This document shows, one piece after another, positions 20,111 to 33,799 of a stretch of DNA of 64,000 nt. Position 1 is the first letter of the stretch, and each line of letters starts with the position of its first letter. The stretch is from the NCBI RefSeq assembly GCF_963855985.1, contig NC_087119.1, forward strand, positions 4,008,001-4,072,000, read 5' to 3'. The DNA comes from Ostrinia nubilalis (taxonomy: Eukaryota; Arthropoda; Insecta; Lepidoptera; Crambidae). Made by a program: the position numbers and the translations under genes. The notes below the pieces were generated by a model. It was not told the DNA's origin, made no database searches, and saw only the letters and a program-made list of their open reading frames with translations.

Positions 20111-22410
20111 AAGGTGATATGTTATAACTTATAATGACATGACTGATCGCCAAATGGTGTTGAAAGGTCCAAATTTATTTGAATTGAAACCTATTTGAAT
20201 TTGAATCTATTCTGACAGACATAATGTGAATATACATACATACCTAGTTAGTAGTTCTTCACTGCAATTCGCAAGAAGTTTAAGTACCTATTTTAGTCAA
20301 CCTAAAACAGTAACTCGCGGCGTGTTTGTACAGATAAAGCAAACGATAACATTCGCGAGGTCCGTGTGGTGACTCGTTGATATTATGTAAGATACTCGTC
20401 TTTTTCATTCATTAAAACTTCTCGTATTTATCTGAAATTTTATCGCACTTCATTTATTTTGCTTTTTAGTTGATTACTACAATTGATTAAGTAGGTACGC
20501 CTTTAATTAACATCTACAGATGTAACTATGTATCTTTATTTTTTTATAAATAACTATTTAAATACATAATTTAGTGTCTAAATTATTCATCCTTACTCAG
20601 TTGAATGAAAGTAACTGTTCTACGTGATTTATGCATGTTACGTTTAGGGTTAAGTACCTACGTATTTATGTACACTTCATCTTAAACATAATTCTCAACA
20701 TTTACCTTACTAAGTATGATAATATTTTCCCGCGCTACTCGTGTATAAAGTCTGTTTTACTCGCACAAACCGAAAATTGAAACCGACTTTCGTTCCATTT
20801 TATTTCAGCATGAATTCTGAAGTCTCGTAAATGCACATGGAATGTGCCATTTGAAAACCTTTACGCTCTCCAAGTTATTGAGTAACTGAGAATGTATTGA
20901 CTAAGGCGGAAAACATGAGAAAGTTCACCTTTCATCTTGTAAAATGGAAAGTATTTTGAGGCTTCTGCATTTTCATTTAGGGAAATATAAAATTGTATTT
21001 TTCAATAATCAATTAAAATTATCAATGTCATGTTTTGTTACTGAAAAAGCTTTAAGCTGTTAAATAATGATCGATTATGTAGGTATTAGGTTACTCCTGC
21101 AGATTTTGTCATTCGTATGCCATAAATAGGTACTATAGTTACTATAGTAGTCTATTTATATTATGAATAGATAAAAGATGACTATCGAAGTCTTTATTTC
21201 TAGCTATAAAGATAACCTATAGTATATTTGTCTCAGGACTTATGATATACCTAGAACTACAATGTAGGTTAGGTAGAGCACATATTTACCAAGTAGTTGC
21301 ATTAATCATGCCTTCATTTAACACATACACGCTAAATTCATGATGATTTTAATACTAGACTTCCTATATTGCACACTATTGTGTTAAAACAAAGCAATAT
21401 ACACAATCCAATCCAAAATTCCGATAAATGTGAGCGCTAGTTGTAAAGAATTTTCTTATAAAGGTTGTAGCGGTTTAGGCAGAAAATGTCAACCAAGATT
21501 GATAGTCATCTATGGCATAATGATCAACTCCATGCTTTTCGTGAGTAAGTAACCACGCTGACATTAAATAAGTTTATCTATGAAATTGAATATTGTACCG
21601 ATCGCGTGTCTCCGTTCATTTTCCGGCGAATGTCTCTTTGCCTTAATGGGCAATATTAAATTGGCAATCCACTACCGATAACCGGCCAATGTTTGGATGG
21701 ACAGATAACCTTAGGCCAAAAGTTATAGTACAGTTATCTAATATCGGCCTTGTTACAAGGCGCCCGAATGTTGTTCTGGATAAACATTGCCCAAGTGGCA
21801 AATCAGTGATGTACTTTATCATTATAAAGAAGTTGACATTGTTCAATTTACTTCAAAAAATTCCAGACACAATGTAACACATTCATTAGGTCTATTATTA
21901 TACTCGTAGGTACTATGACACCATCAATAAAAATATATTTTTGTTGTACTACATCTAAATAACGCGTGGTTCGGTGCAAATGTATGGAACTCTATGTACA
22001 CGAGTATGATTTACAGTTTTTTGCCTTATAGGTACTCATATAGTTTCTTTCAATATAGCTAACCTATATTCATCAAAAGTAGAGTCGTCAAAGCCATTAT
22101 ACTCGTAAGTGTATTTTGATCAGGTTACTAAGTATTGGTATTTTTTTTTGTTTTCGGTACTTTAGCGATTTTGGTTAAAGTACCTAAAATGTGATCACAG
22201 TTTATTGAACTTCGAAAATTCTGAGCTCAAAGGGCGTTTATTCTCGTGCTATTACAAGCTTTTATTAATAATACTGTGCTTATTTCCATCACCCTCATTA
22301 GCGAAGTTAAACGTTTCTGGCTAGGCCTCCGCGATCGCCCGGCAGGCACTAACTCTTGCTGTTGATAACACGTCTGCGTAATTCTAGACTCAGCAGGGCT
22401 ACCCGGTGCA
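20111..22410. other. Intron stretch, minor repeats
   Basis: Mostly unique AT-rich sequence. Near 21,650-21,815 an imperfect inverted arrangement (GGGCAATATT...TTGGCAAT and AACATTGCCCAAGTGGCAAA) suggests a worn MITE, too degraded to delimit. Confidence 0.35.
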
Positions 22411-22411
22411 T

Positions 22412-22462
22412 TGTTCTTATTATTATAAATGCGAAAGTCACTCTGTCTGTCGGTATGCACAT
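22412..22462 (-). mobile_element. Helitron-like fragment (ATAAATGCGAAAGT)
   Basis: TATTATTATAAATGCGAAAG followed by CACTCTGTCTGTCGG is the common start of a lepidopteran repeat family often classed as non-autonomous Helitrons. Only about 50 bases are recognised and the strand is not certain. Confidence 0.35.
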
Positions 22463-23364
22463 TTGAAGATATACCATAGTATCAAAACAATACAGTCGTC
22501 AGCAGATTTTGTACTTCCTGTCTTTATTACAAAATTCAAAATTAGCTTGATGTGATGGCGTCTGTAATTCACGTATTTGCGATTCTCCAGACACCGAAGT
22601 CAAACGAGGGTGTCTTCAAGAACAACCTACCAAAGTAATTTCGAAAAAGTTCATTTCGTTCAACCGGAAATCGATTCTATCCCCTCGAGTCTAAAAGTCG
22701 ATTATATTTTAATCAATTTTTACCGTTTTTTAGATTATTTGTCTGAACTATCCTTAATTATTATATCAAAAAATTAAAGCTTACGTATATTGATGTTCTT
22801 ACATAACAATAGGATGCCGTAACTTCAATCATAAAATCACTGCAGCTGCAGATGCAGCAGTAACTGTATTCTATGACGTAATACGTGGACGAAAAACAAA
22901 GGCATATTTTTAAGGGACACAATATCAATTTCGCATGCGAATTCTTAACAATTCCATGTAAAAAATAGTTTTTGTGTTTGCGTAACCGAATATTTCTATG
23001 TTCAAATATAGCTTTTCTGGACGATATTCAATTCTGTTACTGACGGTCCAATACTGAACTAGTGGTTAAAATCGAGCTGAGAGTACTTTTAATGTGTTTT
23101 GTCAATATAAACCACAATTTCATCATTCTGATATTCCACCATTAGTAGCAAGGTTGACCATTGGTTGAGTTAATTGACTCACGAAACGCAAGAGAAAAGC
23201 TACCTTAGTTTAGCTCTCAGTAGCAACTCTACATAAAAAGGTTACCATCTAATACTTGGATCTAACCGTTCGTATGTTACGAACCATTTTTGCCAATACC
23301 GAACTACGGATTAGACAACTGGCAATAGGTGTTGAGCACTTTTTGTTTTCATGGTTCGTAAAAC

Positions 23365-23520
23365 TGTGAACCCTGGCCGCGCTGTCGCCGGGTCGGACGC
23401 ACCGCGACGCCGTCTTCCGCGCCCATCCGCGGCATACCGATCGTGACGTTATCACCCCACGTCCCCTCACTGATTTATGTGCGCAACTGTACCTGTGTTG
23501 ACGTCTACCCACCCGCTAAT
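23365..23520. other. GC-rich island in AT-rich intron
   Basis: About 150 bases with a GC content far above the surroundings, containing CCGCGCTGTCGCCGGGTCGG and CCGCGACGCCGTCTTCCGCG. Open frames pass through it on both strands (minus 23,249-23,512, 87 codons), but neither has a recognisable domain, and high GC alone lowers stop frequency. It may be a regulatory island, an unrecognised exon or a repeat. Confidence 0.35.
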
Positions 23521-26500
23521 TCCTCCAACTTCGAGAATTTTTAACTGCTCGTGCTATCTAGATTTAACACTTTCTTTTGTTACTGTACTTCCATTAACAC
23601 TGAAGGGTTAAGCAATCGTGTTTATTAAGATCAACGACAAGGTCACATGAGATTATTTATAAGAACAAGCCACAAGACCCTTGGCTAAATGCAATTTTAA
23701 TTGGTGACAATTGAATTCGTTAGAGACACAGCCAACAAAACAACTTAAATAATTAACAATATTAAAGTGGCGTAAACAAGACCAAGTCCTTCTTTTGTAC
23801 CTAATTCATTCAGGTAATTAACATGAAATAATTTGAAGAACCGTCGATGGGCGAATTCAGTCCTAAGTCAATCAAACATTCGTATTTGTAATATTCAAGT
23901 ACTGACATTGTGTGGGGCAATGCACCGATGATAAGCAGGGAGTGCATTGTATGCACTATTTTGTTATTGTTCAATGCAATCTTACCTCGGCTGTTATCAG
24001 TTAATTAGAACTAAATAGACACTGACGTGGTTAGCATTTGCTCTTAGTACATTCAGTTATAAATAAATATTACATTTAATAAGTAAGCGCCTATTATTAG
24101 AATATTATGAAATAATCTAATAATCAATAACGCATTTTACTTTACAGTATTAGCGTCATTATTTTTTATGCACCTGGATGAGTTTTGTAAAAAGTTATTA
24201 TAAATGCAAGTTAATGAGTTATAATACAACTAATGCAGGAAGAGAAATACTCGTAGATACGCGATAAACAGGAATAATCATCTTAATCTTAAATACAATC
24301 ATGATATAGACTTAACATATCCATCCATATCCTAAAGCAATGAGCAGTCTGTAATAAATTATTGGACTAATTTAAACACCCTGATGTCATCTAATGACTC
24401 ATTTCCATGAATGCATCATGCAAGCTCAATCTCAAGTTGACACGTAAATCAGAAGATCCACCTACTAGTCTCTTAATGGAATATCATAACAACTGAAATA
24501 CGCAATGACATGGTTGGTTATTAAATACAAATAAAACGTTCTAACAGTCACGCCAATGCCGAACCACAGAGTAACCCAAGCTTATACGAGTATGCTGGCG
24601 TCATGTCAGGTTTATTAAATGTTTGTTGCAAAATAACACCTATTGCAAGATCATAAAATGCTACAGTATTTAGCATGATGTGTCGTGTAACGAACTAACT
24701 TACTAACATACAAATGGTGGATAAAAAAGCTCGTGTTGATGACGTAAATTTTTATTTTTACAAGATTCAAAGTTGCGATCGGCGAGATCGGTGGCTTCGT
24801 AGTCGGAAGTGTGATTCAGTACACATACTTACAACTGATTACCTACCGTTTAGCATCTACGTATTATTAATATCATGATCTACTAACTTATCATTGAAAT
24901 AAGGCTAAGATAAATGGCACTCATAAACGTATGTCATTTTATTCACTTAAAAGGTTATACCTATTTATAACTGTTTCAGTAATTAAATTGCATCATTGCC
25001 TGAGTCAACAATATGAATGGACGACACGATAGTTTTTATCCCACGGTACAGTTTATTTATTATTTACATTAATTTATGTAAATACAAAAAAGAACAAATG
25101 AATGTACCTATAAAACACATGAGATCTTTATGGAGAACTGGGATCGAAAATAAAATATGTGCAATTGTAAAAATGAACCAATTTAAAAAAAGGTTCATAA
25201 ACACACCTATTAAATAGAGTTAGGCTAAATGATAACCAACTACAGGGTTTATAATTATAAGCTCTATTGTATACAGATAGCGATTAGTTAACATGCACTT
25301 TACGTCCCTTTAATATTTTTCTATTCAAAAAGAGGCTACATACACCTTATTCTGCATGGCTTTTATCTACTCCCATATTGTAGAGTCCCCATTTAAAACC
25401 CCAGCTTTAAGAAACACCAGCGTTCGCGTTCGCTTCACTAATTTCTGCGGCGATAAATGAATAACACAAAAGTAAACAAACGAAAAGAGGTTTTGCAAAA
25501 CTTTTATGCGGACAAAATGGATATTTTTAGATAGTACTGTCTTCATTTGAAGCCCGGGCACCAGTTTGCGTGCGTCGGCCTCATTTAGAACATTTTATGA
25601 CATAGTTCCGACTTACTATTTCACTTTTTGTTTAAACTATGTCTGTTGAGGCATGCGCTGGTAATCGTCCCCCCTTTGTAGGCACATGCAAGAAACAGTA
25701 TTGTATTTCAGTCGGGCTCCTCAATTTGCAATAACGTCAAGAGCACATACGTCATTTGAAGACCTAAAAATACTTGCAAATGACGCTAGGGACTGTTGTT
25801 TCTCTGTAGACGGGATTGCTTAGCCATTGGCGAAGGTTCTGGTGTAATTAAAGATTGGTTTTAATTCTAAAAGCCTTAGGAGCTTATGAATCAATAAAAA
25901 AAAAATTGAGGAAAATGTCAATGAAAATGAAAATGTCGCGAAGTATCTGCTTGCTGCATTTACACTTTCGGTCAATTTTTTAAGGAGTAGATATAACTTT
26001 GTTGTACCAGTCCTCGAATCTACTTTTATTCAGATCGGCGTCCAATTACCAAGCCATCAATTAGTCCAGTCCCTTACGGGATGGCTGCTGTTGCAAAAGA
26101 ACGCGAATCATAACCCTAATAATAAATCTTACACCCGGTCTAGTGCTCCAGTTGTTTAACGATGTTCTGAAGGCGTAAACAGAGGCAGGTCACCGCGATT
26201 CGTTTACGTGCCCACGCGCATCCCGAACTAATCACGCTAGGGCTGTGTTCAGATTCATGTCGTCAGTTTTTATGGGACTTTGATGGCCTATTTTAAACGG
26301 GGTCATTGTCCATACATCTTGTGTTATGAGTTTTGTTGCCGCTGTTGTTCAAAGTTTCGAACAATGGATTTTTTATTTCAATTCATAATCAGAGGTAGAA
26401 TTCGTTGAAAAACCCGGATGTAATACAACAAGCTGTAAGTGAAATCAAAGTTTTACATCACAACACTGTTCGTAGGCTAGGTAAGCTTTATTATATCCTT

Positions 26501-27062
26501 ATACTGCTGCTGTAGACATAATGAACTTTACACTTATTCGTACCTCAGTCTGTCGTATAATTCTTGCTTGTCTCTTACTTTAATATTTATTTTTTATCTT
26601 AATACGTTAAATTATCAATTTATTTTTCATATTCGTAACAATGTACTTTAAGAAACGTACAGCTTTAAAACAAAGATAAACGTAATAAAGCTGTTGGTTA
26701 ATAGATATTATACTGATATTTAAAATTATATGACAACCCTAGTAGACTAGGAGACCTAGGCATAACAATGACACCGCAAGGATTTATACTGCGTGTCATA
26801 AACTATAATGCATTTACTGTGAATCCCATGCAATACCGTCACACTGCCAAAAGGTTTATTGAATTTCCTGCTAGCGTTCATATTTATTCTATGCAATATG
26901 AATTCTTTAAAAACATCACGAAAATAGATCAACTTACAATGTTACCATCTTTTAATAATTACTTGTTGATAACTAATTAAAATAAACCACATATAAGAAA
27001 CACTGCAGTCAAAACTAAAATAACTGTGAAAAATAATCGAATTATCTTAAGTTGTTTGAAGT
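23521..27062. other. Intron stretch, no gene
   Basis: AT-rich sequence with only short, domain-free frames (for example 25,017-25,217, 26,768-26,980). No repeat boundaries were found. Confidence 0.4.
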
Positions 27063-27064
27063 TA

Positions 27065-27274
27065 AAGCCTGGTCCGTGAGCACGTAGAATTTTGTCCAAT
27101 GACCCCAAGCTACCCATCCTTATTGCTCGCGCGTAATTATGTTGCTGTCGCGCTCGCACACTCACTGCGGGCGCCCGTCGCACAGTCGCGACAGTAATAT
27201 AATTACGCGAGAGTGATAAGGATGGGTAGCTTCGGGTCATTGGACAAAATTCTATGTGCTCACGGACCAGGCTT
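27065..27274. mobile_element. Fold-back MITE, 210 bp, TA-flanked
   Basis: Two arms of about 90 bases are nearly perfect complements, starting AAGCCTGGTCCGTGAGCAC and ending GTGCTCACGGACCAGGCTT. TA lies on both sides (27,063-27,064 and 27,275-27,276), the duplication expected of a Tc1/mariner-type insertion. The centre is GC-rich (CGCGACAG and GGGCGCCCG). An 87-codon minus-strand frame through it is a by-product of the palindrome. Confidence 0.75.
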
Positions 27275-27282
27275 TAGTAACT

Positions 27283-27365
27283 ATTATGTTCATCATCATC
27301 ATTATTTCAGCCATATGACGTCAATGATTACCTCATTAGATTCCTGCTAGAGATCATTTTGTCCA
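27283..27365 (-). mobile_element. LINE/SINE 3' tail, minus strand
   Basis: CATCATCATCATTATTTCAG then CCATATGACGTC is the complement of the GACGTC(C/A)TATGGCTGAAAT-GATGATG ending seen at 250-285. Only the last part of the element is recognisable. Confidence 0.5.
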
Positions 27366-27997
27366 CCTTGTTGGAACCATTTAGGTATCTGAGATAGAAT
27401 TCCTGAAATAGGTACCTGGGAATTGTATATGTTCTTGGAATAACGAAACTCGATTGGTCCTTAATTTATCATAACATTTGCGAGCCACTTGTGACACAAT
27501 CATTAGGATACAATTGCCTCTAATTTAAGGAACACCATTTATATCAGTTCTCCAGTCTTGTGATTTAATTTAAACGTACATTATTGGTTCTTACGTCATT
27601 ATTTATATGATGCAGCAAAAATATGATTTATATGTATAGAATGAAAATTATCTGAATCTGTATCGAAGCAAAAATAGAATAAATAAACTTACCTACCCCT
27701 TTACTAATGAAAATTACATATGCGTTGAACAGTGTTTAAAGTGTCGTTTTAATGTGTTTAACAGTCGTGTAACTTCTTATTACGAGTAGTAGGATGTTAG
27801 AATCTGAACTTGTAATTATAAACATTTTTAACTACTTACCTCAATTTATCGTATTAATTATTGTTTGTCGTAATTATTTGGTAATTCTACAAAGTCTACA
27901 AACTGTTCTGCCAATTCGAAAAGTTGAAGAAGAACTCATGTTGGCTGAAGTGAAGCTAGAAGTTAGTGGCGCTTACTATTCATATTGTAGACAAATA

Positions 27998-28387
27998 AAG
28001 CCTTGTTCGCACTCGTGGCGTGGCAAGTAAATTTACCCAAACACCACCGGCGCCCGAACACCAAACATTTAGTCGAGTAGGTTACTGAATCGTTTAGTTG
28101 AGCCAATCCATTTGGTTATATTTTGACAGGCGAGTAGCACCACCACTAATTAGGTAGGTACTTGTAAACTGTACTCCACCAAAGTGCGAACAGTTTTTTG
28201 GTCAGTAGTGAGTTGTTTAGCTACTAAAGGAGAGTTATACCCGTTTTTACCATTAATCCCTATTTTTTAAGTGACCCCTATGTAAACAAAATTCCTGTTG
28301 TGTTACCATAGGGGTCACTTAAAAATTAGGGATTAATGTTGAAAACGGGCACTACTCTAAATTACTTGACTAGTGCGAACAAGGCTT
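27998..28387. mobile_element. TIR element with nested hairpin, 390 bp
   Basis: Perfect 16-base terminal inverted repeats AAGCCTTGTTCGCACT (27,998-28,013) and AGTGCGAACAAGGCTT (28,372-28,387). Within it a second near-perfect inverted repeat (28,240-28,281 and 28,307-28,350; TTAAGTGACCCCTATG and CATAGGGGTCACTTAA) forms a hairpin with a loop of about 25 bases, possibly an independent element inside the first. No coding frame belongs to it. Confidence 0.7.
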
Positions 28388-28639
28388 AAGTGTGAATGGA
28401 AGCCAAGACTTGCACCTCACTTCAGCGGAGTAAGTCAACCGGCTGCTAATAGCTCATTGTTCGACTTAGCTGAGTAACACTTATCGAAATACGATAGCAG
28501 TGTCTACTACAAGTTTTGTTTCAGCTTAAGAATGCACGGTTTGGACTGAGGTGGCGCCTAGAGTATTTTAATCTGTCGTATTTGAAACATCAGACCTTAA
28601 GTTGAAAGGTATTTTAAAAATCTAAAAAAAGTACGGCAT

Positions 28640-28770
28640 CAGACAAAAATATTGCTTTCACATCTCAATGTGTTCAATCAATTTCACATATTAATGTCCT
28701 GATTTATTGTTTCTTTTTGTGTGCCAAATAAATCATTCTTTCTTTCTTTCTTTCTTTCTTTCTTTCAATG
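28640..28770 (+). repeat. Retroposon-like tail and (TTTC)n microsatellite
   Basis: The sequence TTTATTGTTTCTTTTTGTGTGCCAAATAAATCATTC leads into about eight TTTC units (28,737-28,767). An AATAAA signal followed by a simple repeat is the usual end of some lepidopteran retroposons. The body of the element is not recognised. Confidence 0.5.
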
Positions 28771-30704
28771 TGATTACAGCAAAATCTTAATATACCTACA
28801 GGAAAAATATACGTTTGCAATAACTAAAATAATCTTTTTTTCAGTCATCTAAACTCCCAAAAGCTTTAACTTGGAATCAGAGGCGTTGGGATTTGACTTT
28901 CCGCAATATTAACGATATGCGTTCTTTGCCATTTACTCGTACATGTTTGATTGTTTGTCATTTAGCCATTTGAATGGATATGGAAAATTCTTCCGGGTCA
29001 ATTCCATAGTTTACCTATCAAATATGACATTGACGCCTTATTTGGCCAACAGACTCATAATTTGATTTCGCGTTGTTGCTTCAATTGCTTGGAATTAAAG
29101 CACATTGTGTCACTCATAATCGCATGCGCTCATTGGAGGCCAGTTTATCGAGTTAGCCCCATTTGGTCGTTAATAGCTCTTCATCAAAACATATTGTTAG
29201 CATACTCGAATTAACGTGTTTTAAGCAATAGATGATCTATCACTCACTATGAATACGGGAAAGTGCACAATCCGAAACTTTTTATTCTTCTGGTTTTGTT
29301 CAAATTGTTAGTAAAACAAAAATCTTAGTAAATTAGCAGATTAGATTGGTTTGCGGGTAATATTAAAAACTTTCTAATCTAGTCTTCTTCATCTTCTTCA
29401 GCCTAATGCCGTCCACAGCTGGTGATTTTCACCGCAGTAGTAAACCGCTTAAAGGCAATACATGTTTGGATTTTCTTACTCTTTGGAAGTGGTCAAACCA
29501 AGTACTAACAAACTCGACGCCCTAGCGCACGATTGAAGCCATAAAGAAAGAAATTGAATTCAGTTCAAACTAAGAGTAACTTAAAAGTTACTCGTTTGCA
29601 ACGTTAATACATAAAATTGAAGAAGCTGTATTACGTTCAGTAATAATAACCTTGAAGTTAGGATTTGAAAAATGTATATCATTTAATATTATGATCATTA
29701 ATTATTTTAATTTCTCAAAAAGGCATAAAAATACTTTTAATTTGCACAGGATTCGAAATGTTTCCTGGAAAAATTTCCAATTTTCTCTTTGTAGAAACCT
29801 TCCTCGCACTTCAATTAATTTTGACCGTGTGGTTTCGAAATGCGAGCCGCACAAGAACACAACATTTAAAAGAAAGAAAATAGGCCACCAGTGTCACGGA
29901 TGCTCATACATATGACAAAATGTTAATGTAGGAAACCGAGACAACTTAATATGACATAATTTATTTTTACGTTTTTAAAAGCAGTTTTAAGTAACCATCT
30001 ACATGTCTACTCATGTTCTATTTAATAAAATATCCGACCTGGCTTTCAGGTTATTTGTTGTAATTATCTTTTCTACTTAAATAGCTCTTAAATAGAGCCT
30101 CCCAGCAGTTGTCAGTTAAAAGTTAACAAAAAATTATAAATATCTCTGAATGTTCTGCTGAAAATGATCTTTATCATAATTTTTTGTTTTTATTTACGCT
30201 GCTTTTATGCAAGCAATAGCCGTCACTAAGCTCTTGGCAATAAAATGCTATGAAGCTAAGCTTACAAAGATTCTTTTAGGGCGTTTTTCCAGCGAACCAG
30301 AGACGCGTAAACGCGGCGAAACCCGATTAATGTTACTTAAAGTGTGATCCGTGAGGTGCCTCCTTCAGATAGAGTACACATTTTGTTACTTAGACGCTTA
30401 TGTTTCAAACGAAAGAGTGACGACAACCAAATTTATTTTCACGCCAAGCTAAGGCTTGTTTGTTTTCAAAAAAGAAAGAACTTTAAGCGCGTCTATGAAC
30501 TTTGAAAAAAATAGCTGTTTTATAAATTGCAATTTATTTAAAATAATACACTTTAATTAAAATTCTTCAACATTGTTAGTCTCTAGAAGAAATTCTACCT
30601 ATAGTTTCTGCCGCGCTGCTGTCTTATCTTCCATAGTTTTATGCCATAATTTTTTTACAAGTGTCTTTTTATGTTTATTTAAGTTAATTAAAATCTGAAT
30701 ATTT
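28771..30704. other. Intron stretch, no gene
   Basis: AT-rich sequence. Bases 29,385-29,440 (complement: GTCCACAGCTGGTGATTTTC region) weakly resemble a worn retroposon tail. Frames up to 87 codons (29,652-29,915) have no domain. Confidence 0.35.
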
Positions 30705-30786
30705 GTTGTCACTCCAAGGAGTCGAACTCTCAACTCGGGAAAGAGTTCAACTCCCCAATCACTAAGCCACGTAACCGTCAACACAG
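30705..30786 (-). mobile_element. tRNA-like sequence, probable SINE head
   Basis: On the minus strand, ACGTGGCTTAGTGATTGGGG matches an A box and GAGAGTTCGACTCCTTGG matches a B box (GTTCGACTC), spaced as in a tRNA. The acceptor arms do not pair well, so a functional tRNA gene is unlikely. It reads as a tRNA-derived SINE head or tRNA pseudogene. Confidence 0.5.
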
Positions 30787-31169
30787 CTTAACCATTAACA
30801 GACTATTAGCTACCTTATTTTCTACAAATAACTTTTAGTTACGTGACTATTGATAAAAATCTTATTTGCTCGACTGCACACAGGAATCCTTAGAAAATAA
30901 ACTAATCGAACACTTCTTGCACTTGCACTAAGTTCATTGCTAATCCGTTTAGCAAGAATATGTGTTAAGCTGCTCTGTGCGGTAATACTTCTTAAATAAG
31001 AATTCAAACACTCTATGCTTCTGTTTATTAACTGATTTTATAGGTTTCATAATTTTAAAGGCCTAAAATCGTAACTTTGTGTCTGAAGTGCGATAACTAC
31101 GAGTACATTAGATTACGCACCTGTCAGGTAAATAATAATAAGACAATGATATTATCTACATTTAAACTC

Positions 31170-31357
31170 AAATGTGACTGACTGACTGACTTACATAGTG
31201 ATCAATCAGCGCACAGCCCAAACCACTGGACGGATCGGGCTGAAAGGCATGAAGGTAGATGTTATGACGTAGGCATCCGCTAAGAAAGGATTTTACGAAA
31301 CTCCACCCTTAAGGGGGTAAACGGGATACACGCGTACGAAGTAGCCGGCAGCCGCTA
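31170..31357 (+). mobile_element. Non-autonomous Helitron-like element (3' part)
   Basis: The segment contains GACTGACTGACTTACATAGTG, CCAAACCACTGGACGGATCG and ATGTTATGACGTAGGCATCC, a repeat found throughout moths and butterflies. It ends in CTAG followed by T (31,354-31,358), the CTRR-then-T end of Helitrons, just after a short GC-rich hairpin-prone stretch (GTAGCCGGCAGCCG). Confidence 0.55.
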
Positions 31358-31360
31358 GTT

Positions 31361-33799
31361 GATTATATGTTAAAAGGTACAAAGTTATCTGTTTAATTTT
31401 AAATATCAAAAAGTTAATAAGAATTTTACTATTTTTGTAAACAGTTTGCCGCCTGCATAGATAACGCAATTAACAGGAGATTTTATCGAGGTAAAAGTAA
31501 ACATGGGATACAAGCAATTTAAAGTAAAAATAGTTATATTAGTGCATAATGTATACATACAAGGACTGCATTAAACACTGAACTATTGTCGCCCATTAGT
31601 TCATAAACCCAAAAGGGTTGAACTTAGCCCATAAATAGGTATTTTCTCTTCACTGTCTATATTTGAAGTGGCTTTTAACGTATAGGATTCAATACTGGCC
31701 CTGGGTTACACGATCTTATATTGACTTTAACAAATATCTAACTCTATACAAAAACACTAGTTATCGTTATAGTTACGATTAAAGTTAGTGATGCAACTCA
31801 GCCTTATGACTTCGAGTTATTTTTAGTTACACATATCTTTATCCGTAATAATTCACATTTTAATGTTAATTAATCAACTATTTAAATGTAATATGAACTC
31901 TAAGTTTATTCATAGAATATCATCATTATCATCATCACCATCATCAAAATCTTCAGAAGGTATGAATTACTTATGGCCAATCAGATTACTTATTTTTAGA
32001 ACGCTGCACTAAGCGTAAATGTAGAGCACAAATTATTGGTTTTAGACGAAAGTTCTCTACAGTTTTCATGAGATAATGCTCATTTGTAATTTCTATTACT
32101 AATAAAGAGTTTACAATTTTTATTTCTTTGTAAAAGTATTCAGTGGCAGTAGTTAATTCTTGGACCTGCTGATCCAATTGTGATTCTTTCAGGATAGATA
32201 ATCTCCAACATTTTTCTAGCATTATGGTTAATTAAATCGGGTATTGTTTAGAAAATACTTTTCTCACGAACTCAGTGTTAGTCCTATTTTAGTGGTTAAC
32301 TTGATGAATAAAATTAAAAATAAAAACACATTACTAAGTGTTCATGTTATAAGTACAAGATTAATTAAATCGTTTTAATTAGCCAAATAATTTAGTCAAA
32401 TGTCAGTTCATAAATTGTAGCCCTAGGTTACAGTTTGCCACGAAGGCACTGCCTTATTGCCTATAATGAATTGCCATTAAGTGTCACTTATTTTTGTCCC
32501 ACTATAACAGAATTAGGTCAAATTACCACTGAGCCTTTCAACTCCATAATGAAGTTTATTTTAAAATCTGCCGTGTGAAAGATACTTCTTACGGGTTTTA
32601 AATATATGCCATTCGAAGTGTTAATGAAGGCTTTTCGGTCTGCTCTCATTATGCCCCCGCACTTACAAAGACTGCGGGTGACCGTCCAACTAATCTAGTC
32701 AAGTGTCGTTTGAAACTTCTCAGCGCCCAGCGGTGTGGTGATGTACGTATTCTTTTCCGTATTGTGTCCCACTGTTCAGCTTATTTCGGTTTCTTGTCCC
32801 AACAATGAAATATTTTCGATGTCAAAACAAATGTCATATTTGACAAATAAACTGTCGTGCAAATGTAATTATTATATATATCTTAGCCAGATGAATATCA
32901 TTATTAGTAATAATAACACATTAATAAAATTTACCCATCGCTATTATAAGAAATTAATTATGATATGTCATTTTTAATGTAACTCCCTACATATAATTAT
33001 AATGTTTTGTTTGAAAACTAGCGTATTTTTATTTTCAGATTAGTGCTCGAATCTATTACATCTACATTGTCAATGTTGTCATTCTCGCACGTTATTTTAT
33101 AACACGTCAATTTCATTGTAGATAATTGTCCATTTACATGTGATTCAGTGGTAAAACCTGTCGTAAACTAAGATTTATCATTATTACTGTCAGAGTGTAG
33201 GTTACATTAAACCGCTTTTGCTGTTATGAATGTAAAGCTGCAAGTAACTTTCAAAGTAATACTGAAAGATTGTAATCGCACATTAAGAAACGTGTCCCGA
33301 TACTAAGTCATATTGGCTCCAACAACACTAGGTGGATACCTATGTCAGACACCGTGTAAAGCGTCCGAGAACTTTGTCAAACCTGTGACGTACGCCCCTG
33401 GAATCCGTATGCTTGAGACTACTTACATAGATTACAGTTTGAACTAGATCTCTACTTTTCGCACAACACGTGACTTATCCTTTCAAGCCGGTTAGTATAA
33501 TGGGTGCTTAATATGGAATATGAGATCACTTCGCTAAATAAAGTAAAAATATCACAAGGTTATCATTTGTTATAGGTTCGGTTCAATCATTGTGACTAGA
33601 ACGAAGTTTATAATTGTTGAAAATTGTATGCTTTAAAGTAAATTCTAATGTCTGTCGAGGAGTGTTACTTTATACGAAGAATCGCCAATAACTGCAGTCT
33701 GCAGTAGGTGTCAAATTATATCAGAACGTGCCGTCTTCATGCGACTTCAAACGGCATTGTTTCGAACGATGAAAACAGGCAAACCGTGAAGTAGAGTCT
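31361..33799. other. Intron stretch, no gene
   Basis: AT-rich sequence with a (ATC)n-like microsatellite near 31,918-31,948. A plus-strand frame at 32,735-32,977 has no domain. Confidence 0.4.

Noticed and set aside
28737..28767. CRISPR-like short repeats
   Set aside because: It is a simple TTTC microsatellite without spacers, in a eukaryotic genome.
30705..30786. Possible functional tRNA gene
   Set aside because: A and B boxes are present but the acceptor stem does not pair, so a SINE head or pseudogene fits better.
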